A stretch of 64,000 nt of DNA from Viscum album (GCA_963277665.1 OY728159.1:1018243343-1018307342), one strand, 5' to 3'; positions 1-11,774 are shown, numbered from the stretch's first letter. Program-made: numbers and translations. Notes: generated by a model from the sequence alone, not told the origin.

Positions 1-2594
1 AAATCATAACAAGTGATGAATGATTTCCACAATTAAATTACTTATTCCCATTCTATTTTATCAAGATTGATGTTCCTTTATTATATATGGCTTACGTAAT
101 TCCAAGATTTATGTCCATTCTCAAGATTTTGATGTTTATATTTTATGTTCAACATTTTGCATTCAAATGTTTATGGATTGTTTTATGTTCTCTATGATTA
201 CCATTACTGAGCATTTGAGATCACCCTTTTTATTTTTTCTTTTCCACAGGATATAAAGAAAGGTTTTAACTAAGAAAAAAAGGGATGATCTTAATGGGAG
301 ATATGAAGATCTTTCAATATTATTTGAAGATTAAATTCTGAGTTTCCAAAGACACTAAACTATTATGGTCCTTGTGTGTCTCTGTTTGTTATGTATAAAT
401 TATTCCAAAAAATTAATTTAATGTCCACGTACGTCAAGCATTGGGTCTCTATACACAAGGGAGTGGCATGGGTGATAAGGTCTGTAGGGGCTAGGTAATG
501 GGGGAAGAAATGCATCGAATGGAAAATTAGGCTTCTTTTTTTACTGATAATCATCTTTTAAGGCACAGTGACAACTAAAAGTGCTCATAATTGGCATGTA
601 TCAGTGATAGAATCAAGTTGTTTCTTGTTTCACCTAAAATATTTTCTTATTTCCTATTACAGTTTAGAATAAGTTTTTATGTAAAAGGTTTGTTGGTTAA
701 TGTTATAAAATTACTGAATGTAAAAATATATTGTTTAAATGATATGAATAATTTATTTTTTATATTATGTCAATTCTGGTATAAGTCATATTAATTATGC
801 TACTAATTTTGTTTTGTTTTAGGCTAGTAGTGTGCTAAATAGTGGTTGCATCAGTTCAATATGGTCTTTTTTAAAAATGAAAAATCAACGATGAAGGCTT
901 CCTTTTTAGCACCAACAATTTTAGGACTTTTTTATTGTTTTGATATAGAAAATTTTAGCATAAAAATGTGCATTTTGTTGTAGTGAATTTTAAACATGAT
1001 TAGTTATTTTTTATTTATAACTTTTATGTCATTGTATAACTTTTAAATACCCATTATTTTTTAAATAATAAATATTTTAGGCCATAATAAATACAAAATT
1101 TAAATTTCCATATGTTAATATTTCAATATTTCATAAAATAAAAATTTCCCTTGGTACGTGATTTAATATAGAGGGTTTTTTTGTAATATTTTTTATAGTG
1201 CTATACATTTAATCTTGATATATTCTTAATTCAATTTCATGTTGATATGATTAAAGATATACTATGCCTTACATGGGTTTGCTTCTTCTCCTATGTTCAT
1301 TTTATGAACACCCAAATGCCATCCATCATACCAAATTACTTATTAGTTGGAGTAATTTAATTTTTTAATTAATTTATCCTTATCTGATATTAGATTTTGG
1401 ATAATCAGGGATTCAGTGTATATGTGAATTCTGTTCTTTGATAAAAATATCAAAATTTGACACTAAATTTAGTGAATCAATTTTTTTATATCCAATAAAT
1501 GGGAGGTGAAATTAAGAAAGTCTTAGCTAATATATTTAATATATCCATGTTGTGTGTTATGTAATACATTATCTCAATGATAAATAATATATATCATTCA
1601 ATATCTAAAATAATACCATTATTCCCCATATTAAAATATTTCCACATTTCTTTAGTAAACTCCCCATGTATCTTGTGATAAAGATTATAAAAATTTGATT
1701 TTAAATACATTCATTTCCTTTATCATATTTGTCTAATGTTAAACCAAATGATAGACTTAAAATAAATATATAAACATAATGTATAAAATGTATAAGAAAT
1801 TTTATATAAATATCAAATGTATTAGTAATATGTTGAGAAAATTATTCACAAATTTATCTAGCCAATGTTTATTCTAGCTTACACCAGTACGACATTATAA
1901 ATGTATAAAATTGGTTAGCTCAATTTCAATATTAAATCATCAACATATTAAATGACCCAAAATTGAATTTAATTTATTTCTCTAATTATATCACTTCTTA
2001 TCCAAAATTTATAAGCTTCATGATACATGATACATATGTCACACCATTTACAAGTAAAATACAAACATTATCGAATTGAAAAGAAAACTAAATTTTAAAA
2101 AAATAATATAAAAAATGTTTTAAAAATTTTTTGTTAAAGAGAATGTGTAAAAATATTTATAAAAAATTAAATTTTTAAAATTAATAATTCACAGTGCACT
2201 TATTTAATGATTTGGAACATTGTATCTCTAAAAAAATTACAAAGTGAAAAAAATAAGAACCCCTCCCACAACCCCCCTATCAGTTGAAATTAAATAAATA
2301 TGATATGTGCACCACTCCATTCATGTTATGAAAAAATTTTAGATCATGTTCACACAAGTTTTTCTATAAGACTTTTTTGAGGTCTTTCATTACTTTCCTC
2401 TCCAGCATAGATTTTATGGTTTTGGTATGTAGATTTTCTAATACATCATTGATGTAGTAATTACTGGGTGGGAATGCATTCTATGTTACAATTCTGGAGA
2501 TGGAGATTTTTAATTTTTTATAGGATCTTGATAAGAGAGTTTGTCGAGTATCAGTTTAATCCATAAAATTTTCTACCTTTTACAAGGATAGGAA
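1..2594. other. AT-rich non-coding DNA
   Basis: No coding region is convincing: the short open frames here are low-complexity. The one structured part is about 640-1150, which has a diverged direct copy near 14,850-15,330 and contains a TTGTTGTAGTG sequence ending near 985 that resembles a CACTA-type 3' end. I see nothing else in this stretch. Confidence 0.6.
640..1150 (+). repeat. Diverged direct repeat, left copy
   Basis: About 500 bp align by eye with 14,850-15,330 in the same orientation. Shared landmarks, in order, are a T-rich tract ending in a tttagg-like acceptor, a 'gtgctaaatagtggttgcat'-like stretch followed by 'cagttca', a 'tttttattgttttga' stretch, a GTAGTG/ATAGTG followed by aatttt, and a 'taaatacccat' tail. 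The similarity continues past the TAGTG, so both copies belong to one larger duplicated sequence and are not only two CACTA ends. Which element it came from is unknown. Confidence 0.45.
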
Positions 2595-2609
2595 CATTAC
2601 AGGAAAATT

Positions 2610-3140
2610 GACTGTTTTCGGTGGTTATTTTTGGCTATGGAGACAGTTTTAACCACCGCTATATACTTCTATGGTGGTTTCTGAAAACCACCACTAAATT
2701 ATGTGTCGGGACACTATTTATAGCGGTCAAATATGTTTAGAGGCTATTTATAGTAACCGTCATAGTTTTTACATTTCAAGGTAGTTATGATGTTTTTTAG
2801 CGGTTATTTTCTAGGGAAGGGGCTCACTTTTTTATAGACAGTTTTGACCACCGTGAAAAAAACTAAACCGGTAGGTGGTAAAACAGCTGCTAAAAAATCA
2901 CTACTGCTGTGAACAACACGTGGAAGATGGGAATTTTTTAGCTGTGGTTATAACCACTGCTAAATTTAATACCATAGAGGCCTTTATAACTACAACTAAT
3001 AGTAAAATTTTGACATTTAGTGGTGGTTAATACCACTGCTAATAGAAAAAATACCGACATTTAGCGACATTTTTAACTGCCTCAAATTATTCTAGTTATG
3101 GTTAGCGGTAGTTAAAACCCCCACTAAAAACATATTTACA
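2610..3140. repeat. CACTA subterminal repeats, left side
   Basis: About a dozen degenerate copies, in both orientations, of a motif like 'ttagcggtggtt / aaccaccgctaaa' are packed into 530 bp, several as back-to-back inverted pairs such as 'ggtggtttctgaaaaccacc'. Arrays of this kind next to a CACTA end are the usual binding sites for the element's own DNA-binding protein (established for En/Spm TnpA). The same core occurs at 14,320-14,335 near the proposed right end. Confidence 0.6.
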
Positions 3141-3539
3141 AAAAAAGTAGTTTCTATAGATTCTGTACCAGTGCACTGAAAAAAAACCATTCCAATAATT
3201 CCAAAAGACAAACAAAATACATACTACAGTCAATATGAAAAGAGATGCTTAACAAAGCACAACCATAGGAATTTTGATTCATATTTAATAAAAACATGAA
3301 AATTGGTGTGAGAAACAATTCCAATATCATGGACATTTCCTTATTTTTAATTCAACATAGACATTTGATATGGTACAACATCAACATAAAAGAATGTTTT
3401 GAATATTTCAAACATCCACTATACAACTCTTGATTTCCATCGTCAATTGAATCATGAAAAACATTTTCCATTGTGAAGTTCTCTCTTACATTAGTCTCTA
3501 TATAATCAAGAGGAAAATCCACTAATATGTTACAATATT

Positions 3540-4005
3540 GATATGGTTGTCCTAAAGATTCAAAAAATCACTTGTCTTATTTCTATTTTTATCACCCTCA
3601 TCTGGTCTTTCTAATATGTTTTGATGTTGATGGTGGTCTCTTGTAGTGCCAAATGCATACTTTATAAGGTTTTGCATATCATTTTCCATTGTCAATGAAT
3701 TTGGGAGGTCATTATGTGGATTGACATCAGTTCTCAACCTTTCAGTAACGTTGGATTCTCGCTTCCAAATCATATGCAAATATTGAACATGGAATTACTT
3801 CAGTATTAAATGTTTTTTAAACTTCATCTCTCTTCAACCATCTTCTAAATTTACATTTAGGACATGGAAATGTTATTCTCCCTTCAACGGATCTATTGGA
3901 ATTTGAAAAATCAAAAAACACATTAAAACACTTAATATATTGAGGTTTATTCCTTGTTAATGTGATCCGACTTTTATCCATGTATATCACAATATGCCTA
4001 CACAA
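3540..4005 (-). pseudogene. CACTA TNP2 transposase N-terminal relic
   Basis: Read leftward, the first open piece (4005-3817, 62 codons) carries the plant transposase-associated domain: MDKSR...PQYI...FFDFSNSN...GRITFPCPKCK.RRWLKRDEV, including the paired cysteines (CPKC) and the RWL.RDEV ending typical of the N-terminus of TNP2 proteins. The next piece (3779-3552) continues with DMQNLIKYAFG and an acidic stretch, as in the same family just downstream of that domain. A start near the internal MDKS (about 3980) fits the family better than the first ATG. The transposase core is absent: leftward there is only about 1 kb before the element end at 2595, filled with stops and subterminal repeats. 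The gene has therefore lost all but its first part. Recognition is from motif memory. Confidence 0.68.
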
Positions 4006-5509
4006 TATTAAAAAAAATTAAAACAGATAACTATTACTAAATAGGGAAATAGATTCATATATACTAGTTGAAAGAATATATAAATATGTTATGTAAGGTT
4101 ATCCTATATAAATACATATTGTAAATCACCCACTAGAAAACCAAAGTACATATAGGCATGCATGTGTATGATTATACACATGTGATTACAAAATCACTTG
4201 GAGAAAAAAGAATATAGTGAGGATTTTCTTAGGAAATATACATTTTAACATGGTTTTTTCATGATTGGTTATGGTTCAACATATTGAATCTTTTTTAATC
4301 AATACTTAAATTTACATACACAATTTGGGACTTGTTATTTTGAATCCCCACAATACATGATGTTAAATTGGGACCCCCTATATTGAATATGTATGGCTGA
4401 AAGTTTCATAAATCCTACACAAGAAATGATCCCGTGAGGGAATTTCGAAATAATTGATGGTTTCTATATATTGAATATAGTCGAATGTAAATGAAAAATT
4501 TTCTCTCCCTATCATTGGGATGTACTTAGAGGGACCTTGAGTACCAGTAATAAAATTTTAGTCTAAAACTTAATAAACAAGTAATGAAAATATGAATCTA
4601 AACCCTATGAAAAATAAAATTTAAACTAAAAGGGAATTAAATTCGGAGGAAGAATAAAATGGGGGAATATATCCCACCTATGAAATAAACGACCATTAAT
4701 TTATTGGATTCAGCCAATATGGAAATGGAAAAAGTGTTCTTGATGGAATTTAATGAAGGTTTGTAAAAAAAATTCTTAAGTGGTATCATTTACAGAACAA
4801 CAAAGCATGAGAATAAGACTGGTGAAATTATCCTTGAATAGAAAAATTAGCATAACAAAGAGTTCACGGATGGTGCATAGTTTATAAATAGAGAAAATAT
4901 AAAAAATTATGACTACTCCCACAACTGGGTTGAAGCCCAATGACTAGGACATAGAAGATTTTGAATTTATCATTGGTGAAGAATTTTTTACTAGTGGTGT
5001 CATATAAAGTAGTAACACCACAAAGGATTAGAATTAAATTATGAGATTAGGGTGAGTGAACAAATTCCAACCACATTACTCAACTTATAAAAGTTAGAGG
5101 CTCCCCTCTCCCATTAAATAAAATAATTCTAACCATTGTTTGAAGTGGCCCAATATTTTGGGGGAGATATGATCCATGGGGTGGATGTGATAATAAATTA
5201 CATGTTATTCAGCTAATGGATGATCTGATTAAAAACAATAAATGCATGAAATAAGTGATGTAATAATTATTTCAAGTCTCATTTGTTATAAAATTTGATC
5301 AAAACGTGTCATGGCTGATCCTGACTCAGCAAGTGGTGTTAAGAAACCACTTTTCTTCTTCAAAACTTGATCTAGAAGTTTCATGCTGAAGTATTGTCAC
5401 TTGTTGAATCTAGAATTATATAAAAAAGGATTATTCTAGAATAAAAAGAGTTTTCTAAGCCTCAACTAAGAGAATCAAAGATTGTATTGGTTATTCTCTC
5501 ATGGTCACT
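4006..5509. other. Non-coding DNA upstream of the TNP2 relic
   Basis: AT-rich, with no supported coding frame. If the transposase relic at 3540-4005 was once expressed on the minus strand, its promoter lay here. A tract at 5326-5500 (a TATATAAAAAAG-like box near 5415 and an 'agaatcaaagattgtattgg' stretch) resembles the end of a copia-type LTR, but I could not find a partner. Confidence 0.4.
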
Positions 5510-5534
5510 CACTACGGGAAATCCCATTTTTACA

Positions 5535-5815
5535 AACGCTTATATCCCAACGGTTTGATAAACTGTTGGGAATGATTAGGTATACCAACGGTTTTAAGAA
5601 AACCGTTGGTATAGAGGCTTTTATGAAGAAATTTACCAACAGTTTGTAAAACCGTTGGTATAGGCCTCAATTAAGACACTTTTACCAATGGTTATACACT
5701 AACTGTTGGTATATGTTGGAATCTATGCCACCTTTACCAACAGTTTAAAGAAACCATTGGTATAGGTCTACATTCCCAATGGTTTTTAAAAACCGTTGGG
5801 AACTTTTTCCCCTAA
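5535..5815. repeat. CACTA subterminal repeats (accaacggtt), left
   Basis: About ten copies of 'ccaacggttt / aaaccgttgg' occur, mostly as inverted pairs around a short spacer, as in 'ccaacggttttaagaaaacc' followed by gttgg. The same motif fills 11,775-12,130 at the other end. Such clustered, oriented motifs are the expected recognition sites for a CACTA-encoded binding protein. Confidence 0.82.
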
Positions 5816-6344
5816 ATCCAGTTTGGGTGTCCAGTAGCCCCTCTACTCGATTGTAGTCCCCCTCCGCTCGACTATAGCCCTAAATTGAAGCTCTCCTGAC
5901 GCTCTCTCATTACCCAATTTTCGAAACTCCATCCATCTTCTTCAATCCAACAATTTTTCTGTTCTACACTTCAAATATGTAAGTTCTACCTTAGATCTAA
6001 TGTTATTCATCTATTTTTTTTCTATTTTGATTTGACCTAAATGTCTGGGATCTCTGAATACAAAGACTCAGAAACTCATTCCACTCATACATCCATCTAA
6101 AATCAAAAAAATTTGTAGTTCTAGACTATAAATATGTAAGTACTACCTTAGTTTTAATGTTTTTCATCTATTATTTTTGTTTTCTGTTTTAATTTCGTAT
6201 AAACTAGGTTGTGTTGTTTATGGCATGCGAAGTTAGTGATATTGAGGATGAATTGGATGTTGGTTGGGTGATGGGTTGGAATTGTGATGTTTTTTGGATT
6301 ATGTTTAGTTAATTTTCAATGAATTATTTGGGTATTTCCTCCCT

Positions 6345-6775
6345 TTAACAGAGCCCCCACTCCTCATGGACCCTGGACACCCCCCCTCTTGGACCCCAGA
6401 CAGTCCCCCCCTCCTGGAACATAGACATCCTGGCCCCCCTCTTTCCTGAAACTTGGACAGCCCCCCTCCTGGACCGTGGACAACCCCCCTCCACCCTCCT
6501 CCCAGGACCTTGTATAGTCCCCCTCCTTCCTGGACCCAAGGAAGCCCCCACCCCCACCCTAGACCCTGGATAGCCCCCCTCCTCGATGGACCCTGGACAA
6601 CCCCCCTCCTTCTTGGACCATGAAAATCCCCTTCTCCCCTTCTCCTTGACCCTGGAAAGCTCCCCACCCCTTTCGTGGACCTTGGACAGCCCCACCCCTC
6701 CTCCTAGACCTTGTACATCCCCCTCATCCCCCTCCTCAACCACCAAATACCCCCCCACTTCAAAACTTTGACCAC
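6345..6775. repeat. C-rich minisatellite inside the CACTA element
   Basis: Degenerate tandem units of roughly 30-45 bp, each with a core like 'ccccctcctggaccctggac' (plus strand), extend over about 430 bp. The overlapping open frames on both strands are by-products of the repeat (Gly/Arg-rich one way, Pro/Ser-rich the other) and I do not treat them as genes. Shorter pieces of the same repeat lie at 10,943-11,012 and 11,315-11,395, on the far side of the satellite array. Confidence 0.8.
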
Positions 6776-6780
6776 CAAAC

Positions 6781-7191
6781 TTGGTCATGCTGGATTTTCT
6801 CTAAAAAGATAGATTTGATCCTCAAACCACCTCAATAATATCCTAAACAATGCTTATAATGTGGTTTTCACCACATAACATCCAATTGTATTCCAAGTCC
6901 CTAGTCTATCCTCCCTTGGCTAGATTTTACAAAATGCATTCAACCTTAAGGATCCAAATAAAAATAAATTGATATAAGACATTTGATAATGGATTAAAAT
7001 TTCAAATTGGGATCCAATGAGGAATATTTGATATATTATGCATCATGTCCATGACTAAATCCATTTTTATATATCCGATAAGTTATTTTTCACAATTTTC
7101 ACACATTAGTTGTTTGTAAAAATGGGACAAACATTTATAAAGGTTTTAATATATAAAAATGAATCTATTTGTGGATGCATCTTAACCAACA
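6781..7191. other. Spacer without recognised features
   Basis: AT-rich sequence between the C-rich minisatellite and the exon-like piece at 7192. No repeat, motif or coding frame stands out. Confidence 0.5.
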
Positions 7192-7491
7192 ATGTCTAGC
7201 TTGTCTGCCTCTTCCATGATCATCTATGTGAACGTCCCATCTCCATATGACCTCGCACAATGGGTGACTCAGCCTATGGCTAATGATGAGTGTCAGATTC
7301 TATTACTTCCACACCAGATTCACACCTGCTACGCTCCTGAAGTGATCAATCCCACTAAGCGTCCCTGTGATCTTGATGACACGACCACCAGTTCTTGTAA
7401 GAGGTAGAGGAGTTCTGAGCTGATGGCCCAAGAAGATTGACCAGTGTCCATCCATCTGGATGAAGACATAGAACTTAGCGCTTCTTGGGAG
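7192..7491 (+). pseudogene. Exon-like coding piece of unknown gene, possibly captured
   Basis: An ATG-started frame of 71 codons (MSSLSASSMIIYVNVPSPYD...) with balanced base composition ends at TAG (7405). Reading past that stop and one TGA (7438), the frame continues with ordinary composition (SSELMAQED, VSIHLDEDIELSASWE) to 7491, where 'gag|gtaacc' is a good splice-donor match. It stands out from the AT-rich DNA around it. I do not recognise the protein. It could be a host gene fragment captured by the CACTA element or a leftover of the element's own second gene. The phrase 'tcttgggaggtaacccatg' also resembles, from memory, a sequence downstream of pol in some Ty3/gypsy elements, which would be a third explanation. 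Confidence 0.4.
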
Positions 7492-7749
7492 GTAACCCAT
7501 GTTATATAGTTTCATCATTTTTCTTTTTTTACTTTGTTTTAGGAAATAAACATCGCATGTATGCAACAATTTTTTAGCTGCTTCTGATCTGTATGCGCAC
7601 TTGTCATTACTCTACATGACTGCTTCAATTTTGTCTGATCCTTGGTGTTATTTTTTATGACATGATGCGGCTATGTTCTGTATATGTGTAGATTTTATAG
7701 GTACATAATTATGTGCACTTTTCATTACTCTATTCTTTCTGTGCTTAGG

Positions 7750-7910
7750 CCGATGGTACGAGGGAGGTTCGTACCAAAGGTAGACGAGCATCTCCACGTA
7801 CTCGACTAGACCCTTCCACTCCAACCAAACACATTCGTATTCTGTTGAAACATAAGGGAAATGATCCATGGGTCAAATTTGACGTGTATAAGTCAACCCT
7901 GCCTCAATAA
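7750..7910 (+). pseudogene. Second exon-like piece running into the satellite array
   Basis: A pyrimidine-rich tract and 'tgtgcttag' (7741-7749) make a plausible splice acceptor. The frame that follows is rich in Arg, Lys, Ser, Thr and Pro (ADGTREVRTKGRRASPRTRL...) and stays open for about 53 codons, to a TAA near 7909. Its last third is the first, partial unit of the ~183-bp satellite. Together with 7192-7491 it could be the second exon of the same unknown gene. The function is unknown, and the exon pairing is inferred only from splice-site-like sequences. Confidence 0.35.
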
Positions 7911-10900
7911 AAGGCATGGTGTGGCCATGATAACTCAAACTACCTCTTTTTTGTTCAAAATTGACTTTTTAAGTGAAATCAACAACTGACATATGGGAAA
8001 CCGACCAAACGCCTTCGTATTGTGTTGAAACATTAGGAAAACGATCCATGGGTCATATGTGACATGTAAAAGTCAACTCCTCCTCAATCTGATGCACGGT
8101 GTGGCCGGTATCACTCCAAGTGTATGTATTTTGTTTAAAATGGACAATATTTTACGTACATACGCCAATCCAATCAAACCGATTTTGATTGTGTTGACAC
8201 TCTTTAAAAATGATCCATGACTAATATGTTTTGTGTAAAAGTCAACCCCACCACAATTCGAGGCTCGTTGTGACTGATACCACTCAAAGTGCCTCTGTTT
8301 TGTTAAAAATGCACATAATTTTAACTGAAATCAATAACTAACATACGGAAAACCAACCAAATGCATTATTATTCTGTTGAAACTTAATGAAAATGATCCA
8401 TGAGTCAAATTTGACATGTATGAGTCAACTACTCTTCAATACGAGGCTGGGTGTGGCCGACACCACTCAAAATGCCTCTATTTTGTTAAAAATGGACTTA
8501 ATTTTAAGTGAAATCAACAACTGACATATGGTAAACCAACCAAACGCATTCGGATTATACTGATACTATAGGAAAACGATCCATGGGTCATATGTGACAT
8601 GTACGAGTCAACCCCGTCTCAATCTGAGGTGCGGTGTGGATGATACCATTCAAAATGTCTCTTTTTTGTTCAAAATGACTTTAATTTTAAGTGAAAACAA
8701 CAACTGGCATACGGAAAACCAACCAAATGCGTTCCAAATATGTTTAAACTTTAGAAAAATGATCCATGGGTCATATGTGACATGTAAAAGTGAACCCCAC
8801 CTCAATCTGAGGCGTGGTGTGGCCGACACCACCCAAACTGTCCATCTTTTGTTAAAAATGGACAATATTTTACGTACATACGTCAAACCGATCAAACGGC
8901 TTCTGATTGTGTTGATACTTTTGAACAAAGATCCATGACTCATATGTGATGTTTAAGATTCAACCCCGCCTCGATTAGAGGCATGGTGTGGCCAACACCA
9001 CTCAAAGTGCCTCTGTTTTGTTAAAAATGGACTTAATTTTAAGTGAAATCAACAACTAACATACGGAAAACCGACCAAATGCATTCAGATTATGTTGAAA
9101 CTTAAGGAAAACGATCCATGAGTCAAATTTGACGTTTAAGTGTAAACCTTGCCTCAATACGAGGCTCAGTGTGGCCGACACCACTCAAAATGCCTCTGTT
9201 TTGTTAAAAATGGACTTAATTTTAAGTGAAATCAACAACTGACATACAGTAAACCAACCAAACACATTTTGATTCTATTGATACTATAGGAAAACTACCC
9301 ATGGGTTATATGTTATGTTTATGAGTCAACCCCGCCTTAATCTGAGGCACGGTCTGGACGGTACCATACAAAATGCCTCTCTTTTATTCAAAATGACTTT
9401 AATTATAAGTGAAAACAACAACTGGTATACGAAAAACTGACCAAATGCATTTCGAATCTGTTGAAACATTACGAAAACAATTAATGGGTCATATGTAATT
9501 TGTATGAGTCAACCCCCCCCCCCCCCCTCAATCCGAGGCACGGTGTGTCCAGAACCACCCAAATCGTCCCTCTTTTGTTTAAAATGGACAATATTTTACG
9601 TACATACGTCAAACCAATCAAACGGCTTCTGATTGTGTTGATACTTTTGAAAAACGATACATCACTCATATTTGATGTGTACGAGTCAACTTCTGCTCAA
9701 TCTGAGGCCCGGTGTGGCCGAAACCACTCAAAGAGCCTCTGTTTTGTTAAAAATGGACTTAATTTTAAGTGAAATCAACAACTGACATACGAAAAACTGA
9801 CAAAACGGATTTGGATTCTGTTGAAACTTAAGGAAAATGATCCATGGGTCAAATGTGATGTGTACGAGTCAACTTCGCCTCAATCTGAGGCACAGTGTGT
9901 CTTGGACCACTCAAATTCCCTCTCTTTTGTTCAAAATGAACTTATTTTTAGGTGAAATCAACAACTAACATACAGGAAACTGACCAAATGCCTTCGGATT
10001 GTATTGAAACTTTAGGAAAACAATCTATGGGTTATATGTGATGTGTAAGAGTCAACCTTGGCTCAATCTGAAGTGCGGTGTGGCCGGTATCACCCCAAGT
10101 GTATGTATTTTGTTTATAATGGACAATATTTTACGTAAATACGCCAAACCAATCAAACGGATTTTTATTGTGTTTATACTTTTGAACAAAGATCCATGAC
10201 TCATATGTGATGTGTACGAGTCAACCCCGCCTCAATCTGAGGCCCGGTGTGGTAGACACCACTCAAAGTGCCTCTGTTTTTTTTTAAAAATGGACTTAAT
10301 TTTAAGTGAAATCAACAACTGACATACAACAAACCGACCAGACGCATTAGGATTCTATTGAAACTTATGGAAAATGGTCCATGGGTCAAATGTGATGTGT
10401 ACGAGTCAACTTATCCTCTATCCACGGTGTGGTGTGGCCAGGACCACTCAAACTTCCTCTCTTTTGTTTAAAATGGACTTATTTTTAACTGAAATCAACA
10501 TCTAACAGACGGGAAACCGACCAAACACCTTCAGATTTGTGTTGAAACATTAGAACAACGATCCATGGGTTATATTTGATGTGTACGAGTCAACCATGGC
10601 TCAATCCGAAGCACAGTGTGGCCAATATCACTCCATGTTTATGTATTTTGTTTAAAATGGACAATATTTTACGTACATACGCCAAACCGATCAAACGACT
10701 TCTGATTGTGTTGATACTTTTGCAAAATGATACATGTCTCATATGTGACATGTTCGAGTATACCTTGCCTCAATCTGAGGCCATGTGTGGCCGACACCAC
10801 TCAAAGTGACTCTGTTTTGTAAAAAAATGGACTTAATTTTAAGTGAAATCAACAACAGACATACGACAAACTGACCAAACGCCTTCGAATTCTGTTGAAA

Positions 10901-10935
10901 CATAAGGACAACAATCCATGAGTCAAATGTGACAT
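7863..10935 (+). repeat. ~183-bp satellite array (17 units) with higher-order structure
   Basis: The anchor 'gatccatgggtc' (degenerate) recurs at 7863, 8043, 8212, 8395, 8578, 8761, 8930, 9113, 9296, 9479, 9656, 9839, 10022, 10191, 10376, 10560, 10729 and 10913. Most units are 183 bp (A type). Units starting at 8043, 8761, 9479, 10022 and 10560 are a 169-bp variant (B type: 'tttaaaatggacaatatttt' and 'acgtacatacg' in place of the A sequence); the 9479 copy is lengthened to 177 bp by a run of C. B units recur every 718 bp twice, then every ~540 bp twice, so units were amplified in blocks of four and later of three. Open frames inside the array (for example 8594-8938, 9500-9772, 10576-10809) simply read the same B unit and are not treated as genes. 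Confidence 0.92.
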
Positions 10936-10942
10936 GAACGGA

Positions 10943-11395
10943 CATCCCCCACCCCCCTTTCTCGACCCTAGACAGCCCCCACCCTCCTCCTTGGACCTCG
11001 GACAGCCCCCCGGACATGAATAACATTTTCCTTTTGTACCACTGTGTATGCAAGTAAATGAGACTCGTATGCCTTATGTATAATTATATTACAATTTGAT
11101 TAAATTGTATACCTCATGGATGATATGTAAATGTAGGAATGTTGATTTCACATGACTTTTTTAATTTCATTGATCATGCAATGTTATTTGGGATTATTCC
11201 ATTTTTGTATGTCTTGAACTATATGAATGACTTGGTAAGCTTATTAGCTCGTGCTCATCAAATGCATGTGATGATATGATATAATTTGATTACAAATCCT
11301 TGTTTCACATTCTCCATGACCCCCATACTCGCTCCCTGGAAATCTCCCCTCCCCTCTTCCTAGACAACCCCCTCCCACTCTGGACATCCCCCCTC
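10943..11395. repeat. Outlying C-rich minisatellite pieces
   Basis: At 10,943-11,012 and 11,315-11,395 the sequence returns to units like 'ccccaccctcctccttggac', the same kind as at 6345-6775. Between them (11,013-11,314) is plain AT-rich sequence. The minisatellite therefore brackets the exon-like pieces and the satellite array. Confidence 0.7.
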
Positions 11396-11774
11396 ATCAC
11401 ATTCAATGCAAGTCATCCATCACTCTAGATGATGCACAAATATTAACAACATTATTAATTCACATTATCACACATACCCCTCATGCACCAATTTCTATCA
11501 TAATCATCACCTTTTTGAGTATGAAAAAAATGATATACGTGAACCCAATAAATTTAAATAGCTTAATTGGAAGATTTTTTGTCATATGAAGATTGAAATG
11601 GGGAATTGTAGTACATGGCATGGTTGGAAGAGTGATGTTTTTATGTGTTTTTTTGGGTTATTTCCAATGTTTTTTTGGTGTTTTAAGTCTATTTATAGAT
11701 GTTATTTGTGATGTTTTTTATGCTGGTCTATCAAGTGGAGGCAGCTGTATACAGCCTGCTGGTTTTTTGTGAAA
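11396..11774. other. Unremarkable AT-rich spacer in the CACTA element
   Basis: No coding or repeat structure is seen between the last C-rich piece and the right subterminal repeats. Confidence 0.5.

Noticed and set aside
6305..6788. Open frames of 120 and 147 codons on the minus strand (Gly/Arg-rich) and 61 codons on the plus strand
   Set aside because: They overlap on both strands over a C-rich minisatellite; the peptides are repeats of the same short DNA unit, with no domain.
8594..10809. Frames sharing the peptide KMDNILRTYVKPIKRL at 8594-8938, 9500-9772 and 10576-10809
   Set aside because: They are the same 169-bp satellite unit read in one frame; similarity reflects tandem duplication, not a gene family.
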